NCBI GenBank assembly: GCA_021234155.1
Contig: JAJEKV010000032.1
Location: forward strand, 2,202,783-2,266,782
Origin: Isoetes taiwanensis
Lineage: Eukaryota > Streptophyta > Lycopodiopsida > Isoetales > Isoetaceae
Direction: 5' to 3'
Length of the DNA stretch: 64,000 bases
Below the pieces are notes generated by a model. The model had not been told where the DNA came from, ran no database searches, and saw nothing but the letters and a program-made list of their open reading frames with translations. Both the position numbers and the translations under genes were made by a program. Every line of letters starts with the position of its first letter. The stretch's first letter is position 1. Shown in pieces: positions 21,276 to 33,330 of this stretch.

Positions 21276-21665
21276 AGCATGGAATGCGATGATTTCTGGA
21301 TATTCTGAGCATGGTGAAAACCTTTGCGCTATGCAATGTTTTGATAACATGCAGTACGAGGGCATAGGGCATAGCAAAGTCACATATTTGAGCATCTTGA
21401 AAGCAAATGGCAGTGCTTGTGCCTTGCGTCATGGTAGGCTCATCCACGAATAGATTATTACAAGTGGATTGCAATTTCATATTGCCATTGGAAGCACTCT
21501 AGTTGATATATATTCCAAATGTTGGAGCTTGGAGGAAGCACATCAAATCTTTGATACCTTGCCAAATAGGACCGTGGTCACATGGAATGCGATGATTTCA
21601 GGTTATAGACAAACAGGGCAAAACCATCTTTTCTTTGCATTCTGCAAGATTACAAATGTTTGAAA
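21276..21665 (+). pseudogene. PPR protein fragment
   Basis: The frames read AWNAMISGYSEHGENLCAM, then VTYLSILKANGSACALRHGR, a stop, then HIAIGSTLVDIYSKCWSLEE leading to AHQIFDTLPNRTVVTWNAMI. This is textbook PLS-type PPR sequence, about three repeats. It has an in-frame stop after GRLIHE and no start or end domain, so it is a dead fragment. Confidence 0.85.
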
Positions 21666-22354
21666 AAATCATGGCAATTTTAAGTGGTAATGGAGCAGTT
21701 TCCTGAGCAAAATCGGCACAATCTGATTTGTTCCAAACTCCATTTTTCAGTTTTGTTTCAAAGAAAAAGCACAAACAGAAGTTCTTCTGTGCTATAGAGA
21801 GCAGAATTTAGCTGCCTGAAATCCGTGTTTGGGTTTCGAGTGTGGCTATGACCCTTGGGTGGCAAAAAAATCTACCTGCAACTGCAATATCAGATAATGA
21901 GCATTAGCATATTGTTCGAAGCTACACGTCAAAGAAAGTTGATGTTGATTCCTGTTTTGAGAGCCAATGGCAGACTGCCATGTGGCAACCATTCTATCCA
22001 AGAATGTAAAGTGGCTGCTCCATTCTGGCATGACCTCCTGCAGTTGGTTCGTTGCTGACCAACGAAGTATTTGCCCGATTCTAGCATGACCAACGGAGCA
22101 GCCATAGCCAAAGTTTTCTAAATGTTTATTGAAGCTTTGCTGAAGATTTCTGAGGCCTCACCGAATCCTGGATGCCATAGCATCGGATCAGCCTCATCTT
22201 CGGCTTCGTGGACGCTCTAGAACCGGATGAGCCTCAGATCTTAAGATCATCAGATAAAACCTAAAAAAAAAAGGAAAATTAACTCTGTTCTTGCCATACC
22301 TGCTAGCAATCTGCATCTGCACCAAATTATCTCCGCCATACTTTCCTTGACGTC

Positions 22355-22501
22355 GTGGAAGGGCAATAGCTCATGAATTCCGGACAGGCAGGGGCAGCTG
22401 GTTACCGCCATCAGCTGGTCACGCCTACCCAGCGCTCCCGGCTGATGGCGGTAGTTAGATGCCCTTGCCTGTCTGTAATTCATTCGCCGTTGCCCTTCCA
22501 C
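22355..22501. repeat. 147-bp foldback hairpin
   Basis: GTGGAAGGGCAATAGCTCAT (from 22355) pairs with the end GCCGTTGCCCTTCCAC (to 22501). Pairing continues inward through GGACAGGCAGGGGCA / TGCCCTTGCCTGTCTG and TACCGCCATCAGC / GCTGATGGCGGTA. The arms are about 62 bases with scattered mismatches around an 18-base loop. It could be a miniature inverted-repeat element or a precursor of small RNAs. Confidence 0.75.
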
Positions 22502-22714
22502 ATAATGTGCAGTTGTTGAATATTCAAGACCAACGAGCATTAGGATATTGTCGCAAAACAAATGTACCCAATGGAACTTATGAGTATTTGGCATGATTTT
22601 CTGTTGATTTTAGCATCCTTTTCCATTATTTTGCAGTTGGGTCCTTTTGAAATTTGTACCATAGATGATTTAGCATTGTTTTACTATGTCTTTTGTTGGT
22701 TTCTTTTTATTCTA

Positions 22715-23401
22715 ACCCTCGGATTATTCTTTTGTATTTCTTATTCTGGCCCACAGATAGGATTTGCATTGTGGCAGTGCCAACGAATTTGTGGCAACAG
22801 GAAATTCTGTCAATTTCACAAACAAACCACAGAATTCCTCAAAACAGTGCTATCTGTTGCATTCGAGAGCAGATTTTCTTTCAGGGCTGAAGAGCTAGAT
22901 GGTGTCAAAATACATTTAATAAAAAAACAAGTATTCAATATGCTTGCAGATAACCAGGATTTATTCCTGATCATTTCGCGAGATTTGGGAATAATCATGC
23001 TAAGATTGTCTATAATATTGCAAAATTGGATACTTTGTAGTGGCTAGACACTGGAAAGCCTAGCAGTGCTGGATCACTCGAGAATTGGTTTGATCAGATA
23101 AAAGCTTCATTTCGGCTTCACATATATATTTTGCATTAAAAAAGCTTTAGGAAAGACCGTGGAAGGGCATCTTCGACGATCTAGACAATGAAAGGATGAG
23201 GGTGGCAGAGCATATTTTTATCTGTGAAGACCATTCTAAAGATCTGGGTTTGGCCTAGAATAGCTATTCATTATGGCGATGACTATGTGCAGGAGGAGAA
23301 CAGGGAAGAAATATACAAAGAAATAAAAGAATAGCAATGTTCAAAATGTTGTGCTAGCCTTAGATTCTCAAAATATTTCTAGATGCCACCACTTTGTTCA
23401 A
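22715..23401. repeat. Segment S, copy 1 (duplicated at 26.98 kb)
   Basis: About 690 bp, roughly 90% similar to 26978-27672. Pieces look protein-coding in shifting frames: NNHAKIVYNIAKLDTL, a stop in place of an expected residue, then WLDTGKPSSAGSLENWFDQI. I do not recognise the family. Both copies carry stops, so they are likely copies of an already dead gene piece. Confidence 0.65.
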
Positions 23402-23404
23402 TCA

Positions 23405-23945
23405 CCCACAATGCAAGCAAACATGCTCGAATAAAATACCGGCTAAGGTTAGCTAAATGGCTATTTTGTAGCATTTTTGCCAAGAAAAACGGCTAAAGTA
23501 AATGGGAAACATTGTCCCAAAACAAGAAAATTTTAGCCCAACTTTTTTACCGACTAAGTGAGTTTTTAGATCGGATAGCCGAACCTCCACCTCCAGACAA
23601 CTCCTCCAGGACGACAATTAGCCAAACCTAAGAAAGAGTGGACTTGGGAAAATGGATGGATTAGCCTAGTCGTCGACAGCAAGATATATAGGAACTTTAG
23701 GAAATCACCAAAGAACTTGTTTCAAGTACGAAGTTGAAATAGAAACTTCTTATTTCAAGTATGAAGTTAATTCTCAAAGGGAGGATCACAGCTAGAAGGA
23801 ACACTGCATTTTTTCTTTGCGCTTTGAACATGTGCGTATATGATTATATGTCAATTTATGTCTTTGTTTTATTACTATATTAAAGAAGTTATAAGAATGA
23901 TTATAATTGCGCCATTTAGTAGTATCAGATTGAATGGCTCCAAAT
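23405..23945. other. No supported gene
   Basis: AT-rich sequence between the duplicated segment and the DUF7054 remnant. No gene or RNA was recognised. Confidence 0.35.
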
Positions 23946-23951
23946 GGAAGG

Positions 23952-24611
23952 ATGCATAGTTTTCAAATGGAACAGTCATATTCTCCCAAGTCTTCCTTTA
24001 GAAGGATGAGAAACTCTGTATCAGCAAATACTTATCATATAGAAGAGGCACTATCATCAAAGGAGTCAAGTTACTCTTATCCTTCAGATTCTGACAAGAA
24101 GTCTTAGACAGTTAGGAAGTTATCTGGTTTTTCTGGAAAAGCATCTAGGGCGTCCTCTGGAACTATTGATCAACAATCAGTTTCTGGTATAGTGGTCTGT
24201 ATGGGCAAGGCTGACTCTCCATTGGCTCTACAAGATCAAACTGTAGTAACTACTATTACTACTACTGCTAGTGCTATTTCTACCACAAACAATGCCATAT
24301 CAACAATCTCACAGTTGGAGAGACCTGTTTTTGAAGACTCCTCTTGCTGCTCTGCTGAGCAGAACCCAGGCCAGAGCACCAAAATGCTTGTTACCATTAA
24401 CGTGATGGGAAGTGCAGGGCCTCTGCTTTTCTTGGTTGACATAGGGGATACAGTAAATCAAGTTATAGAGATGGCCCTTCGAGCATATGCCCGAGAAGGG
24501 AGACTACCTGTGCTTGGCTCCAACAGCAAGCTTGTAGACCTCTATTGTCCCCACAGTGATTTCAAAGGGTACCTTTTCAAGATAAGGCAGTTTGATAATG
24601 GCTGCAAGTAA
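23952..24611 (+). pseudogene. DUF7054 (At4g22758-like) gene remnant
   Basis: One frame starts at ATG 23952 (MHSFQMEQSYSPKSSFRRMR, a Ser/Arg-rich N-terminus) and hits TAG at 24105. It then continues in the same frame to 24611. The C-terminal part carries the plant DUF7054 ubiquitin-like fold: MLVTINVMGSAGPLLFLVDI, then TVNQVIEMALRAYAREGRLP, then SKLVDLYCPHSDFKGY. The last strand normally ends in a phenylalanine-leucine-cysteine stretch, which is lost after a shift (IRQFDNGCK then stop). Members are uncharacterised plant proteins. The internal stop and altered end make this a probable pseudogene, unless translation starts downstream of the stop. Confidence 0.65.
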
Positions 24612-25486
24612 ATGCTGTGGTAACTTGATATCGAATTATATAAATTGTGCAACATGGGATTGCATGGAATCAGTGGAGAAATATTACATCTTGTGTGATA
24701 GTATTGACCATCACTATGGTACCAGTATGGAGGGTAAAATGCCTCCCATTCCACCAGGCAGAAAGACTATTGCTGAAATCTTGGGCGAGAAGTGAAGACA
24801 TCCATAGAGTAATCTAAACCCCTGTTTGGGGCTCTACAAGAAGTTTTGCCAACTGCAGAATGTTCAACAAAGTGGAGCGGGGAATAGCACAATCAATTAT
24901 GCTGCAGGCCTTCAAAAACTCGAAGATGAGGACGTTCATCTAATCAGGTTTTTCATTTCAATTGAATATCTAGTAACACATAAAACAAGGGAAGGGTGAT
25001 ACCATTATCTGCATAATCTGGATGATTGATCTTTTCATTCTTTATTATCATTAGCTAAGAATATGGATATGCTGTTGTAAGCTATGAAATTGGATGGTTT
25101 CTCTGCACAATGCATCAGTTTTATCAGCATAGTATATGCATGCTATGTATGAAATTAGGAAGGTTCTTTAGACGCTTTATACTAATATAAATCTGAACTA
25201 TTAGGCAGTGACTACATATGTTGCCAGTAATCACTACATATTCATAGCTCCGGAATGGAGCTCTAATCAGTTCTAGTCAGTTTAGTTTAGGGTTTTTGCA
25301 GCCTAACAATAATGCTCATCTGTGTTGTGGACGAATTGGACATTTAGACAGTTAGTAGAAAAATCCACAAAGGCATTCATCGGCTTCTGCAACGATCTTA
25401 GGCTTCTTGCAGGAAGCTCTTCAAAGCAACAATACAGAAGGAGAAAAACATGATAGCTATGGCAGATTTTGGAAGAGCAACAGACG

Positions 25487-25615
25487 AAAAAATCCAAAAT
25501 CCAGAATGATGGAAAAAGGATGAATGGCAGCAGGGAATCCAAAATCCACACGATGGAAAAAGGATGTGGCAGTGGGAAAAATCCAAAATCCAGAATGATG
25601 GAAAAAGGATCTGAT
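25487..25615. repeat. Three tandem 40-50 bp repeats
   Basis: AAAATCCAAAATCCAGAATG followed by ATGGAAAAAGGAT occurs three times with small changes. Confidence 0.7.
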
Positions 25616-25627
25616 AATAATACTGTG

Positions 25628-26135
25628 CATTAGTAGCCCATTACTATTAAGGTTTTTTCCTCGAAAACCCTTCGGGGCGGGGTTTTTTAATCGGCATCAT
25701 TAATGTAGCCCAGGTCAGTGCGACTTTATTGCCGCTGGGCACCACTATTGGGCGCCAAGACTATGCACAATAATTGTAGAAAAAGGAAAGGAGCTAAGTG
25801 TTGGGACAGTGAGGAACCTCCAACCGACCATCAGGATAGAGCGGATACAACCCGCCGGCTGGTGTTCTATTTCCACATTCGAGTTCTGGTGCACCAAAAG
25901 CTGAGGTTTCATAATTTGACCCACTATTAAAGGTGGGACAATGGAATCCACAATGTGTACAGCTCAAAGCTGTTAATAGCGAAGCATTCTCGCATGGCCA
26001 CGAATCAATAAAAACCTTCAAAAAAGGCTACAATATACCAGCGTGATGTGCTAGTAGCGCCCTTTTGGGAGCTCGCCCATGCTACATCAGTCTAGGGGCC
26101 TTAGGGCGCAAGGGACAATAATTCTATTCTATTCT
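25628..26135 (+). mobile_element. LINE/SINE-like 3' fragment with stem-loop (copy C)
   Basis: The conserved apical hairpin CCTCGAAAACCCTTCGGGGC, then GGGGTTTTTTAATC, is at about 25659-25692. The segment ends near 26135 in TTCTATTCTATTCTAT, the same pentanucleotide tail as the LINE at 6.05 kb. No coding part was found. It may be a non-autonomous relative of that LINE. Confidence 0.5.
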
Positions 26136-26139
26136 ATAT

Positions 26140-26700
26140 TGAATTACATTGTAATAACAGTAAGTTCAATGTCTTTGTCCAAAGGCTTGGATCTTCTAAA
26201 ATAAGGATAGTGTGATGGCTAATATTTGACCTACATTTTTTGAAAGTTTAGCCAAAGGCAAGAAACCCTGATGGAGAAAAACCATTTAGTTTAGCCAAGT
26301 GTTAGAAACTTCTAGCTCCAATTCGAAGGTAGTTTAGCTAAACCTATGTGGCTATACTAAAAATATAGGAGTAATAATTTATTCCATGAACATGCCTCTT
26401 ATTTTGTAAAGGTTTAAATAGATAGTATTTTTACGTCATGCCAAGCATGGATTAAACAACCCCCTTGTTTTTTCCCATTCTATCCTACATGTTTGCAAGT
26501 GCGATCTATTGCCAATAAGGGCCAAATTTGAAAATGATTTAAAGAAACGGCCAACTTTGAGAATGATTTAAAGTAATGGATAGCTGGTAGTTGTAGATCA
26601 AGGAAATCGAGGGTGTCTATAACTTCTTTTTTTGCATTGCAAAAAAACATGGGACTAGAATGGATCCAAATTATAAATCCAAGCAAACTCGCTTACACAT
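26140..26700. other. No supported gene
   Basis: AT-rich sequence; GGCCAAATTTGAAAATGATTTAAAG and a variant lie in tandem near 26518-26572. No gene seen. Confidence 0.35.
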
Positions 26701-26714
26701 TCCGGGTCGAGGCA

Positions 26715-27990
26715 CGGGGTTAAAGAAAGGCAATATCAGTAGTACCTCAGCAATCATGCCATTTATTGAAATGAAGAATTTCTTTCGTTACATCTGGCTT
26801 GCATGTGATAGTGCCGCTAGGCAAGTATAGTTTACAAATGGACCATCCCATATCTGTTTGTTTTTCAACTAATTCCACCTTCCATAGCCACTGTTTCAAG
26901 ACCGATTTTCTACAGTTGTACAAAACGTTTAAAAATGTAGGTATACGTGTAATGCTCTCGGATCATTTTGTAAATTAACCCTCGGATTATTCTTTGCATT
27001 TCTTATTCTCTCTCACGGATAGGATTTACATCGTTGTGGCGGCGCCAACAAATTTGTGGCAACAGGAAATTCTGTCAGCTTCACAAACAAGCCACAAAAT
27101 TCCTCAAAACAATGCTCTCTGTTGCATTCGAGAACATGTTTTCTTTTAGGACTGAAGAGCTAGGTGGTATCAAAACAAATTTAGTAAAAAAGGATGTGTT
27201 CAATATGCTTGCAGATAACCAGGATTTATTCCTGATCGTTCCGCGAGGTTTAGGAATAATCATGCTAAGATTGTCTATATATTGCAAAATTGAATACTTT
27301 GTAGTGGCTAGACACTGGAAAGCCTAGCAGTGCTAGATCACTCAAGAATTGATTTGATTGGATAAAAGCTTCATTTTGGCTTCACATATATATTTTGCAT
27401 TAAAAAAGCTTTAGGAAGGGCATCTCCGACGATTTAGACAATGAAAGGATGAGGGTGGTAGAGCATATTTCTATCTGAGAAGACCATTCCAAAGATTTGG
27501 ATTTGGCCTGGAATAGCTATAGGGCTATGTATAGACTCACTATGGCAATGACTATGTGCAGGAGGAGAGCAGAGAAGAAATATACAAAGAAACAAAAGAA
27601 CGGCAGTGTTCAAAATGTTGTGCTAGCCTTGGATTCTCAAAATATTTCTAGATGCCACCACTTTGTTCAATCGGGGTTAGAGAAAGGCAACATCAGTAGT
27701 ACCTCAGCAATCATGCCATTTATCGAATTGAAGAATTTTTTCGTTACATCTGGCTTGCTTGTGATAGTGCCATAGGCAAATATACTTTACAAATGGACCA
27801 TCCCATATCTATTTATTTTTCAACTAATTCCACCTCCATAGCCACTGCTTCAAGACCGATTTTCTATAGTTGTACAAAAACGTTAAAAATTATAGGTATA
27901 CGTGTAATGCGTTTGCTTTTTAGGTACAATTGCTATTGTTTTGTGGTATTTAATTGTTGTTGAATATTTGCACATCATTTTGTAAATTAA
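26715..27990. repeat. Repeat R - segment S - repeat R
   Basis: Segment S copy 2 (about 26978-27672) is flanked by two direct copies of another sequence, R. R1 is 26715-26977 and R2 is 27672-27990, each starting GGCAATATCAGTAGTACCTC or a variant and ending ATCATTTTGTAAATTAA. R1 lacks about 50 bases present in R2. S alone also occurs at 22715-23401, without R. The arrangement could be a small LTR-like element or a segmental tandem duplication. Confidence 0.65.
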
Positions 27991-28157
27991 TGTAGACACC
28001 TAACTGTCCACCTCATGTGAAATTTCTCTTTCTCACCATTTTGTAGAATCTCGTGAACCATAACATTCTTCAGTAGCTCTAAAGGGGTTAACTTCATCTA
28101 TGTTGAAAATCCTTTGTACACGTTCCTTATGCGCCTACGACCAGTATGCTTGAGGGG

Positions 28158-28301
28158 CATAAATATTTCTCTTTAACATTCAATAATATTCTAACACTAA
28201 TTCAAGCATAAATATTTCTCTTCAACATTCAATAATATTCTAACACTAACTCAAGCATAAATATTTCTCTTCGACATCCAATAATATTCTACCACTAATG
28301 T
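28158..28301. repeat. Three tandem 49-bp repeats
   Basis: CATAAATATTTCTCTTCAAC and the following 29 bases repeat three times, starting at 28158, 28207 and 28256, with few differences. No gene is supported between 27990 and 29285. Confidence 0.85.
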
Positions 28302-29289
28302 CTGTTGGAAAATTTTCACTAGGTTCATCATGACAAAGACATGGTCAAATTACTTGGGTTCGAAGTTGACACCAGGTCAGGAAAGAGAAATGTTCGCGGC
28401 GGCCAAGGCCGCCGTGATAAATTTCTTGTATAATCAAAATGCAAACGTTCTCTTATTTGAACAGGTTCCTTATTGAACTTGCTCACAAATAAGAAGTCTA
28501 GCAATAGTGCAAGCACAAAAAGAGCCCCCAACATGATTATCACATAACTGTTTTGCAACATTAGTTTCACCTCAATAATTGCATCTCATACCATCTGGTT
28601 TATTTGACTAACCACTGCAATCCCATAGCTGATCCTTCCACTTACCCTGTGCTTGGTCTGCATAGTTCTTTGAATAAGATCAATCAGCATTGATACATTC
28701 TAAAAAGCAAGCCTGCAACTGAGAAGGAATAAACTATCAGCTTCGTTTTGGAAGAGGGCTAGAAAGATGGATCCACATCTCTAATATGACTAGATTCAAG
28801 CTAAACGGGACAGCCAGATTTCCAAAAATGCATTAAGCTAGTGAAAAATCTTACCAAGATGGGGCAGAAACATACCCTTTTAGCCCAAAAGTCTAACTGA
28901 TCACCCTGTTTCTAAGAGAATCTCGCAGGAATTTGTGCCAAAAACCCAGTTTCGAAGTGGCTCTTTTGGGTCCTCTATAATTTCTGCCTTGAAGGCCAGA
29001 AGGGCCGCTCCATTCTCTAATATTTAGTTCTCTTCTTTTCCTTGTAAACCAAAACACAAAGGAATAAAGACAAACGCAAAAGCCAGCCATTTGTGTGTCA
29101 TATCCATCCTCTTGTTGCATCGCAATAGCCACAGCCAGAATCGGGATTGCTTGCAGAGCAAGAAATCTGAAGATGCACATATCGACCGTGCGTGAGACAA
29201 AAATGCGAAAAACAAAATTATTCAGTCCAAAAATAATATGGATCCATTTTCTAAGAATAGAAATCACACAGCCTTGTATAAGGAATGAA

Positions 29290-30515
29290 ATCTTCTTTTT
29301 GGGTTGCCCCTAGGGGTGGAGGCGTCCATCCGCTTGCGGGTGACAGCAGGCTGGAAAGCGCTTTATGCCATGCAGAACAACAGTCACCAGGCAGAGCTCT
29401 ATGATTGGGGCCATCAATCACATCTGTTTCGGGCACTGGTCGAGCCTGTCCTTCTGTACGGGGTCGAGGTTTGGGGCCCGGTCGTCTCTTTGGCGACTTG
29501 GAATGACTTGGAGCAGGTGCAGAAGGCAGTTTTGGCACGGGCACTTGGGGTGAAACCTTCAGTCCCCTATCAGATTCTGCTGCAGGAAACTGGATTCTTG
29601 CCGCTTCAGCGGGCAGCACTTGATAGACACATCGTCTATTTTCAGAAAGTGGTTAATATGGATGATGCTCGGCTCCCGCACCTGGCTTATGTTGTGGCAA
29701 TGGGCCCGCAGCGGCTCAAGGCCTGTTGGAGGGGTAAGAGAGATCAGTGGTTCGCCAGATGGAACGTGCAGGAGCACAGGTGCGTGCAGGTGGACATAGA
29801 GGCCGATCATGAGAGCCTGCGAGAATACCTGGGCGCTTGTTTCCTTGGCAAGCTCTGGGACCCTGGCGCTCTAGAGCAGGTCAAAACGGCCCATTACAAG
29901 GAGCACATCAACCCCGTGTTAGTCCGGGGCCCACAGCTCTACCTGCGTTCTCAGCTGCCCCTGAAAAAGCGCAGACTCATTGCCTCCATTCGCACAGGTG
30001 CCCACCATCTTCGCATCGAGACGAGCAGGTGGATTGGGGAGCCCCGCCAGGACAGGCTCTGTCGGTGCTGTCAAACGGGTGCCATTGAGGATGAGTCTCA
30101 TACTTTCCAGAATTGCCCAGCATTCAGTCAGATCCGGGCCAGACACGCTCCCTTAGTACGACCGGACTTGCCCCTACATTTGCTGATGAACACACCGTCA
30201 GTACGTGCTCTGGGGTCGTACATTCAGGAGGTACTAGATCTGCGAGCTCACCTTTGCCCCCGCCTGGCAGCCCGCTGATCAGGCACTACGGGTGCGGTGC
30301 ATGAGTGTATATATTTGTGTGTTTTTGCATTTTGTATATTAGAACAGTTTGTCAGCAGGCTGATTGCTGCCACGTTTTTTCCCTCGAAAACCCTTCGGGG
30401 CGGGGGTTTTTTAATCCGGGTAGTAATCCGCTTGCCGCGCTTTTGTATTGGGTCCCATAGACCGATTGGTCTCTGTGGACGATAAAAATACCTTCCTTCC
30501 TTCCTTCCTTCCTAG
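29290..30515 (+). mobile_element. 5'-truncated LINE with intact C-terminal ORF2
   Basis: An open frame of 324 codons (to 30278) encodes the C-terminal end of a LINE ORF2. VTAGWKALYAMQNN is followed by LVEPVLLYGVEVWG, the thumb-region signature of plant and animal LINEs, then KLWDPGALEQVKTAHYKEHI, IASIRTGAHHLRIETSRW, and a CCHC zinc motif (CRCC...H....C) at CRCCQTGAIEDESHTFQNCP. It is truncated at its 5' side and its first codon here is not a true start. The 3' UTR contains the shared stem-loop (30361-30430) and ends in (TTCC)n at about 30491-30510. The frame is clean, so insertion was fairly recent. It matches the broken copy at 6045-6790. Confidence 0.85.
30361..30430 (+). other. LINE 3'-UTR stem-loop (copy D)
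   Basis: The apex CCCTCGAAAACCCTTCGGGG, then GGGGGTTTTTTAATCC, sits on a basal stem of GATTGCTGCC with GGGTAGTAATC, using G-U pairs. Same fold as the copies at 6119, 16699, 25628 and 42559. Confidence 0.6.
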
Positions 30516-30954
30516 GGGGCAAAGCCTGGCTTATGTGGGTTTGTGGCATATCCTAGGTATATGCTGGAATATACCTAGAATATGCTGTGACTGCTCCAAA
30601 CCCATTGTTCCCTGTAAACTGGCGGTCACCTGCTTTGTGGGTCGCTCATGTTTGAAACCGCCTAACCGGAAGATAGACAGAGCATCGGGCTATGGCAACC
30701 CTCAACAGGCGAAGCCCTCCAAGTCCGACAACAGCAGAGGCCTACAAACACAAAGACATTGCACCAAAGCGGGCAAAGAAAACCAAGAAAGTTTTTGCCT
30801 CCCTCGAGTCTATTATGCACCGATGCCATTTTATTCTTAGGACTCTGGCTTCTATAGATGAAGGCCGGACCTTAGCTACATATCTTCAAGGAACATTGTT
30901 TAGTCCCTTGATTATTTAGAGAGCATAGACAAGGCAACGTTGGCTCACAATTGA

Positions 30955-31800
30955 CTTTCGGATTATCGATTTAAGATGGATGCTGGATCATATGGTGACT
31001 CATCAGAAGCATTTGCAGCAGACGTACACTAGGTAACTTTGGAATTCTCATTGCTATCAACGAAGTTACATGGACCAGAAGTTGCAAATTTTCCTAGTAC
31101 AGTTTCTGTATCTTCTGTTAATTATATATGTCTAGTTATTGCATTTGGAAAAACCCATGAGAGTTTTGAAATACAGCAATGGACACTGTATGCAAAGAAT
31201 CATCATGGATCTTTTGGGTCGCGCAGATGATTGGATTAGCAGATTTATACCTTCCATATTTTGCAGATCTTCAAGAAACGTTATTTTATGTCAAGCTTCC
31301 GACAAAAAAGCTGTCCAGCTTGTGAAGTTCCTCTCGCAGTTGTTCGAGAAGCTACATGATCAGCAGGTACGTTTACTGTATTCTGTTCAAGTGGTGTTTC
31401 TCATATATGCGAATTATATTTCTTTTAGCATATACAGTTGGATAGCTGCTATCTTCTTCTGCACATGACAGCCTGGATATTTGTTGGTTTTGGCTTGTGT
31501 AGGTACTTCATAGGCCCAAAGAAATGGGCGATGGAACAAAGCAGGCATGTGGAGAACCTGAAACTCTACCACTCAAGAGCAGCCTCAGATTCCGGATGGT
31601 CAAGCCAAAGACCAGTCAAATTCATTAAATTGGAGGCACCTTGGGAAGAAGGTGTATGTAAAGTCTGTGGAGTCGATAAGGATGATGATTCTGTTCTTCT
31701 ATGTGATATGTGTGATGCAGAATATCACATCTACTGCTTGACACCTCCCCTTACAAAGATCCTGGAAGGCAACTAATACTGTCCGACGTGTATATCTGGA
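30955..31800 (+). pseudogene. MBD9-like gene remnant with PHD finger
   Basis: Near 30965 the peptide DYRFKMDAGSYGDSSEAFAA matches the N-terminal region of plant MBD9-type chromatin proteins, and near 31290 KAVQLVKFLSQLFEKLHDQQ follows. The exon at about 31610-31790 encodes a PHD finger: VCKVCGVDKDDDSVLLCDMC, then DAEYHIYCLTPPL, then the final YCPTC. This family normally has a Trp before YCP; here the codon is TAA, which truncates the finger. PHD fingers of this type read histone H3 tails, and MBD9 acts with SWR1/ISWI remodellers in Arabidopsis. More pieces of the gene, in the same order, lie at 35790-36195 and 39240-39430. The nonsense codon and interruptions indicate a pseudogene. Confidence 0.75.
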
Positions 31801-32166
31801 AAAGAAGGAGAAAACAGAGTTGCAATAGAAACGAGAGAGTTTCATTGAAATGAGAGCAAAAGGAATAGTCCTCGAAGATTCCCTTTTTTTTTTAAAAAAA
31901 GAGCTAAAATGGGTTAAACTTTTTATTTTTGTCATAAAAATGCATTTTGACCCCCCCAAAATCACTCATTTTTTTGTGCAAAGAGAAAATCAACTATGTC
32001 AAAGTGACACTTTTCATAACAGTTCGAATTTACCTGAAGTGTGTTTTTTGCGAAAACGACTAATATAAGTGTACGTCCTACGCAACATTTTGTTAGCTTA
32101 GATTGTATTCCAGAAAACGTACTTTATGAGTCATTTTTTAATGATATAATATTTTAAAGTACCAAA

Positions 32167-32310
32167 AATGTATTCCGGAATACACTTTTACTATTCGAGG
32201 ATAACAGTAGTGTATTCCGGAATACACTTTTGCTTTTCTGGAAAGTCAAAGTGTATTCCAGAATACACTTTTGGTTTTGCTCGAAATCCCAAGTGTATTC
32301 CGGAATACAC
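32167..32310. repeat. Palindromic minisatellite, array 1
   Basis: Four copies of the 18-bp palindrome GTGTATTCCGGAATACAC or close variants occur at spacings of about 50 bp. A relic pair is at 32590-32625. Each palindrome contains TTCNNGAA, the core pair of a heat-shock element. Open frames that read IPEYTF-like peptides on both strands are by-products. Confidence 0.85.
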
Positions 32311-33017
32311 ATCTGCTGTACAAGTTGACTCAACAGTGATCTTGCTATTTTCTGGGTTTTCCGAATTTTCAATGACTTTGCAATTTTTTTTTTTGTTTCA
32401 ATTGAAACATGAACATAGTTCAAAATAATGAAGGGATTAGCGAAATGAAAAAACAAACCAACAACCTTGGGATTTTTTTCTTTTGTTTTGTGGGGATACA
32501 GGACCGTGGCATAAATAAAATGTTTGTTTTTTTTGTTGTTTTGTGGGGACAAGGGATACAGGATATTGGTTCTAAAAGAAAGAAAAAATCTTATTCTGGA
32601 ATACACTTTGTATTCCGGAATAGCATTTGGTTTTCAAGAAACCTGGCAGTTTTGGTTTTCTTGGGCGATTTTCTTCTGGGGAGTTAGCGCCTGCCATTTT
32701 AGTTTGGCGCTGCATTGTATTTAGGTTTGTGCTACAGTAGAGACAATCGCTGGCTACATCGTCTCTTTGTGGGGTGATCCGAATTTTTTTTCCACCAAAT
32801 AGTCTTGGGTTTTGGCTCGAAATTATGCTGGGCGATATGCAGGGTTAGGCATCGGGTCTTCAGCACCTTCGGGTTGGGCATCGAGTCTTCAGCATCAGGT
32901 TATTCGGGTCTTCAACATCGAGTTATTCAGGGTTAGTTATTCAGGGTTAGTTAGGCCTCTGCTGCATCGGGTTAGGTCTCAACGGGCAGGGCTTTTTGCA
33001 CTGCCCAATTCAGAGAC

Positions 33018-33104
33018 GGTTGTTTGTGTGCTCTTTCGTCCTTCTTGGCATTCCTGTATCTTATACAGGAATGCCAAGAAGGACGAAAGAGCACACAAAC
33101 AACC
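33018..33104. repeat. Perfect 87-bp hairpin
   Basis: The 42 bases from GGTTGTTTGTGTGCTCTTTC (33018) to CCTGTAT (33059) are exactly complementary to 33063-33104, with a 3-base loop (CTT). No mismatch is present. Directly upstream (about 32860-32975) are short GGGTTAGTTATTCAGG repeats. Absence of divergence means a recent origin or an assembly artefact. Confidence 0.9.
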
Positions 33105-33330
33105 TCAAAGACCCACGTGGGGATATATAATCTTGCTAAGCAGCAGCTCTCTCAGAAGAAACTGGTAACTGGACTTCAAGAAATCTCCTATGGCGGCTCA
33201 TCCGGAATGTAGAACAATGGAATATTTGCACTGATATGTCAGCTCCTTCTGCTGTAATGTGGCTAAAGGTAAATTGTCTGATCTTGATTTTTGTTGCATA
33301 AGGTACTGGTCATAAAAATAATGTTTTTCA

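Noticed and set aside
30491-30510. (TTCC)n as an independent microsatellite
   Set aside because: It sits exactly at the 3' end of the LINE and is best read as the element's tail.
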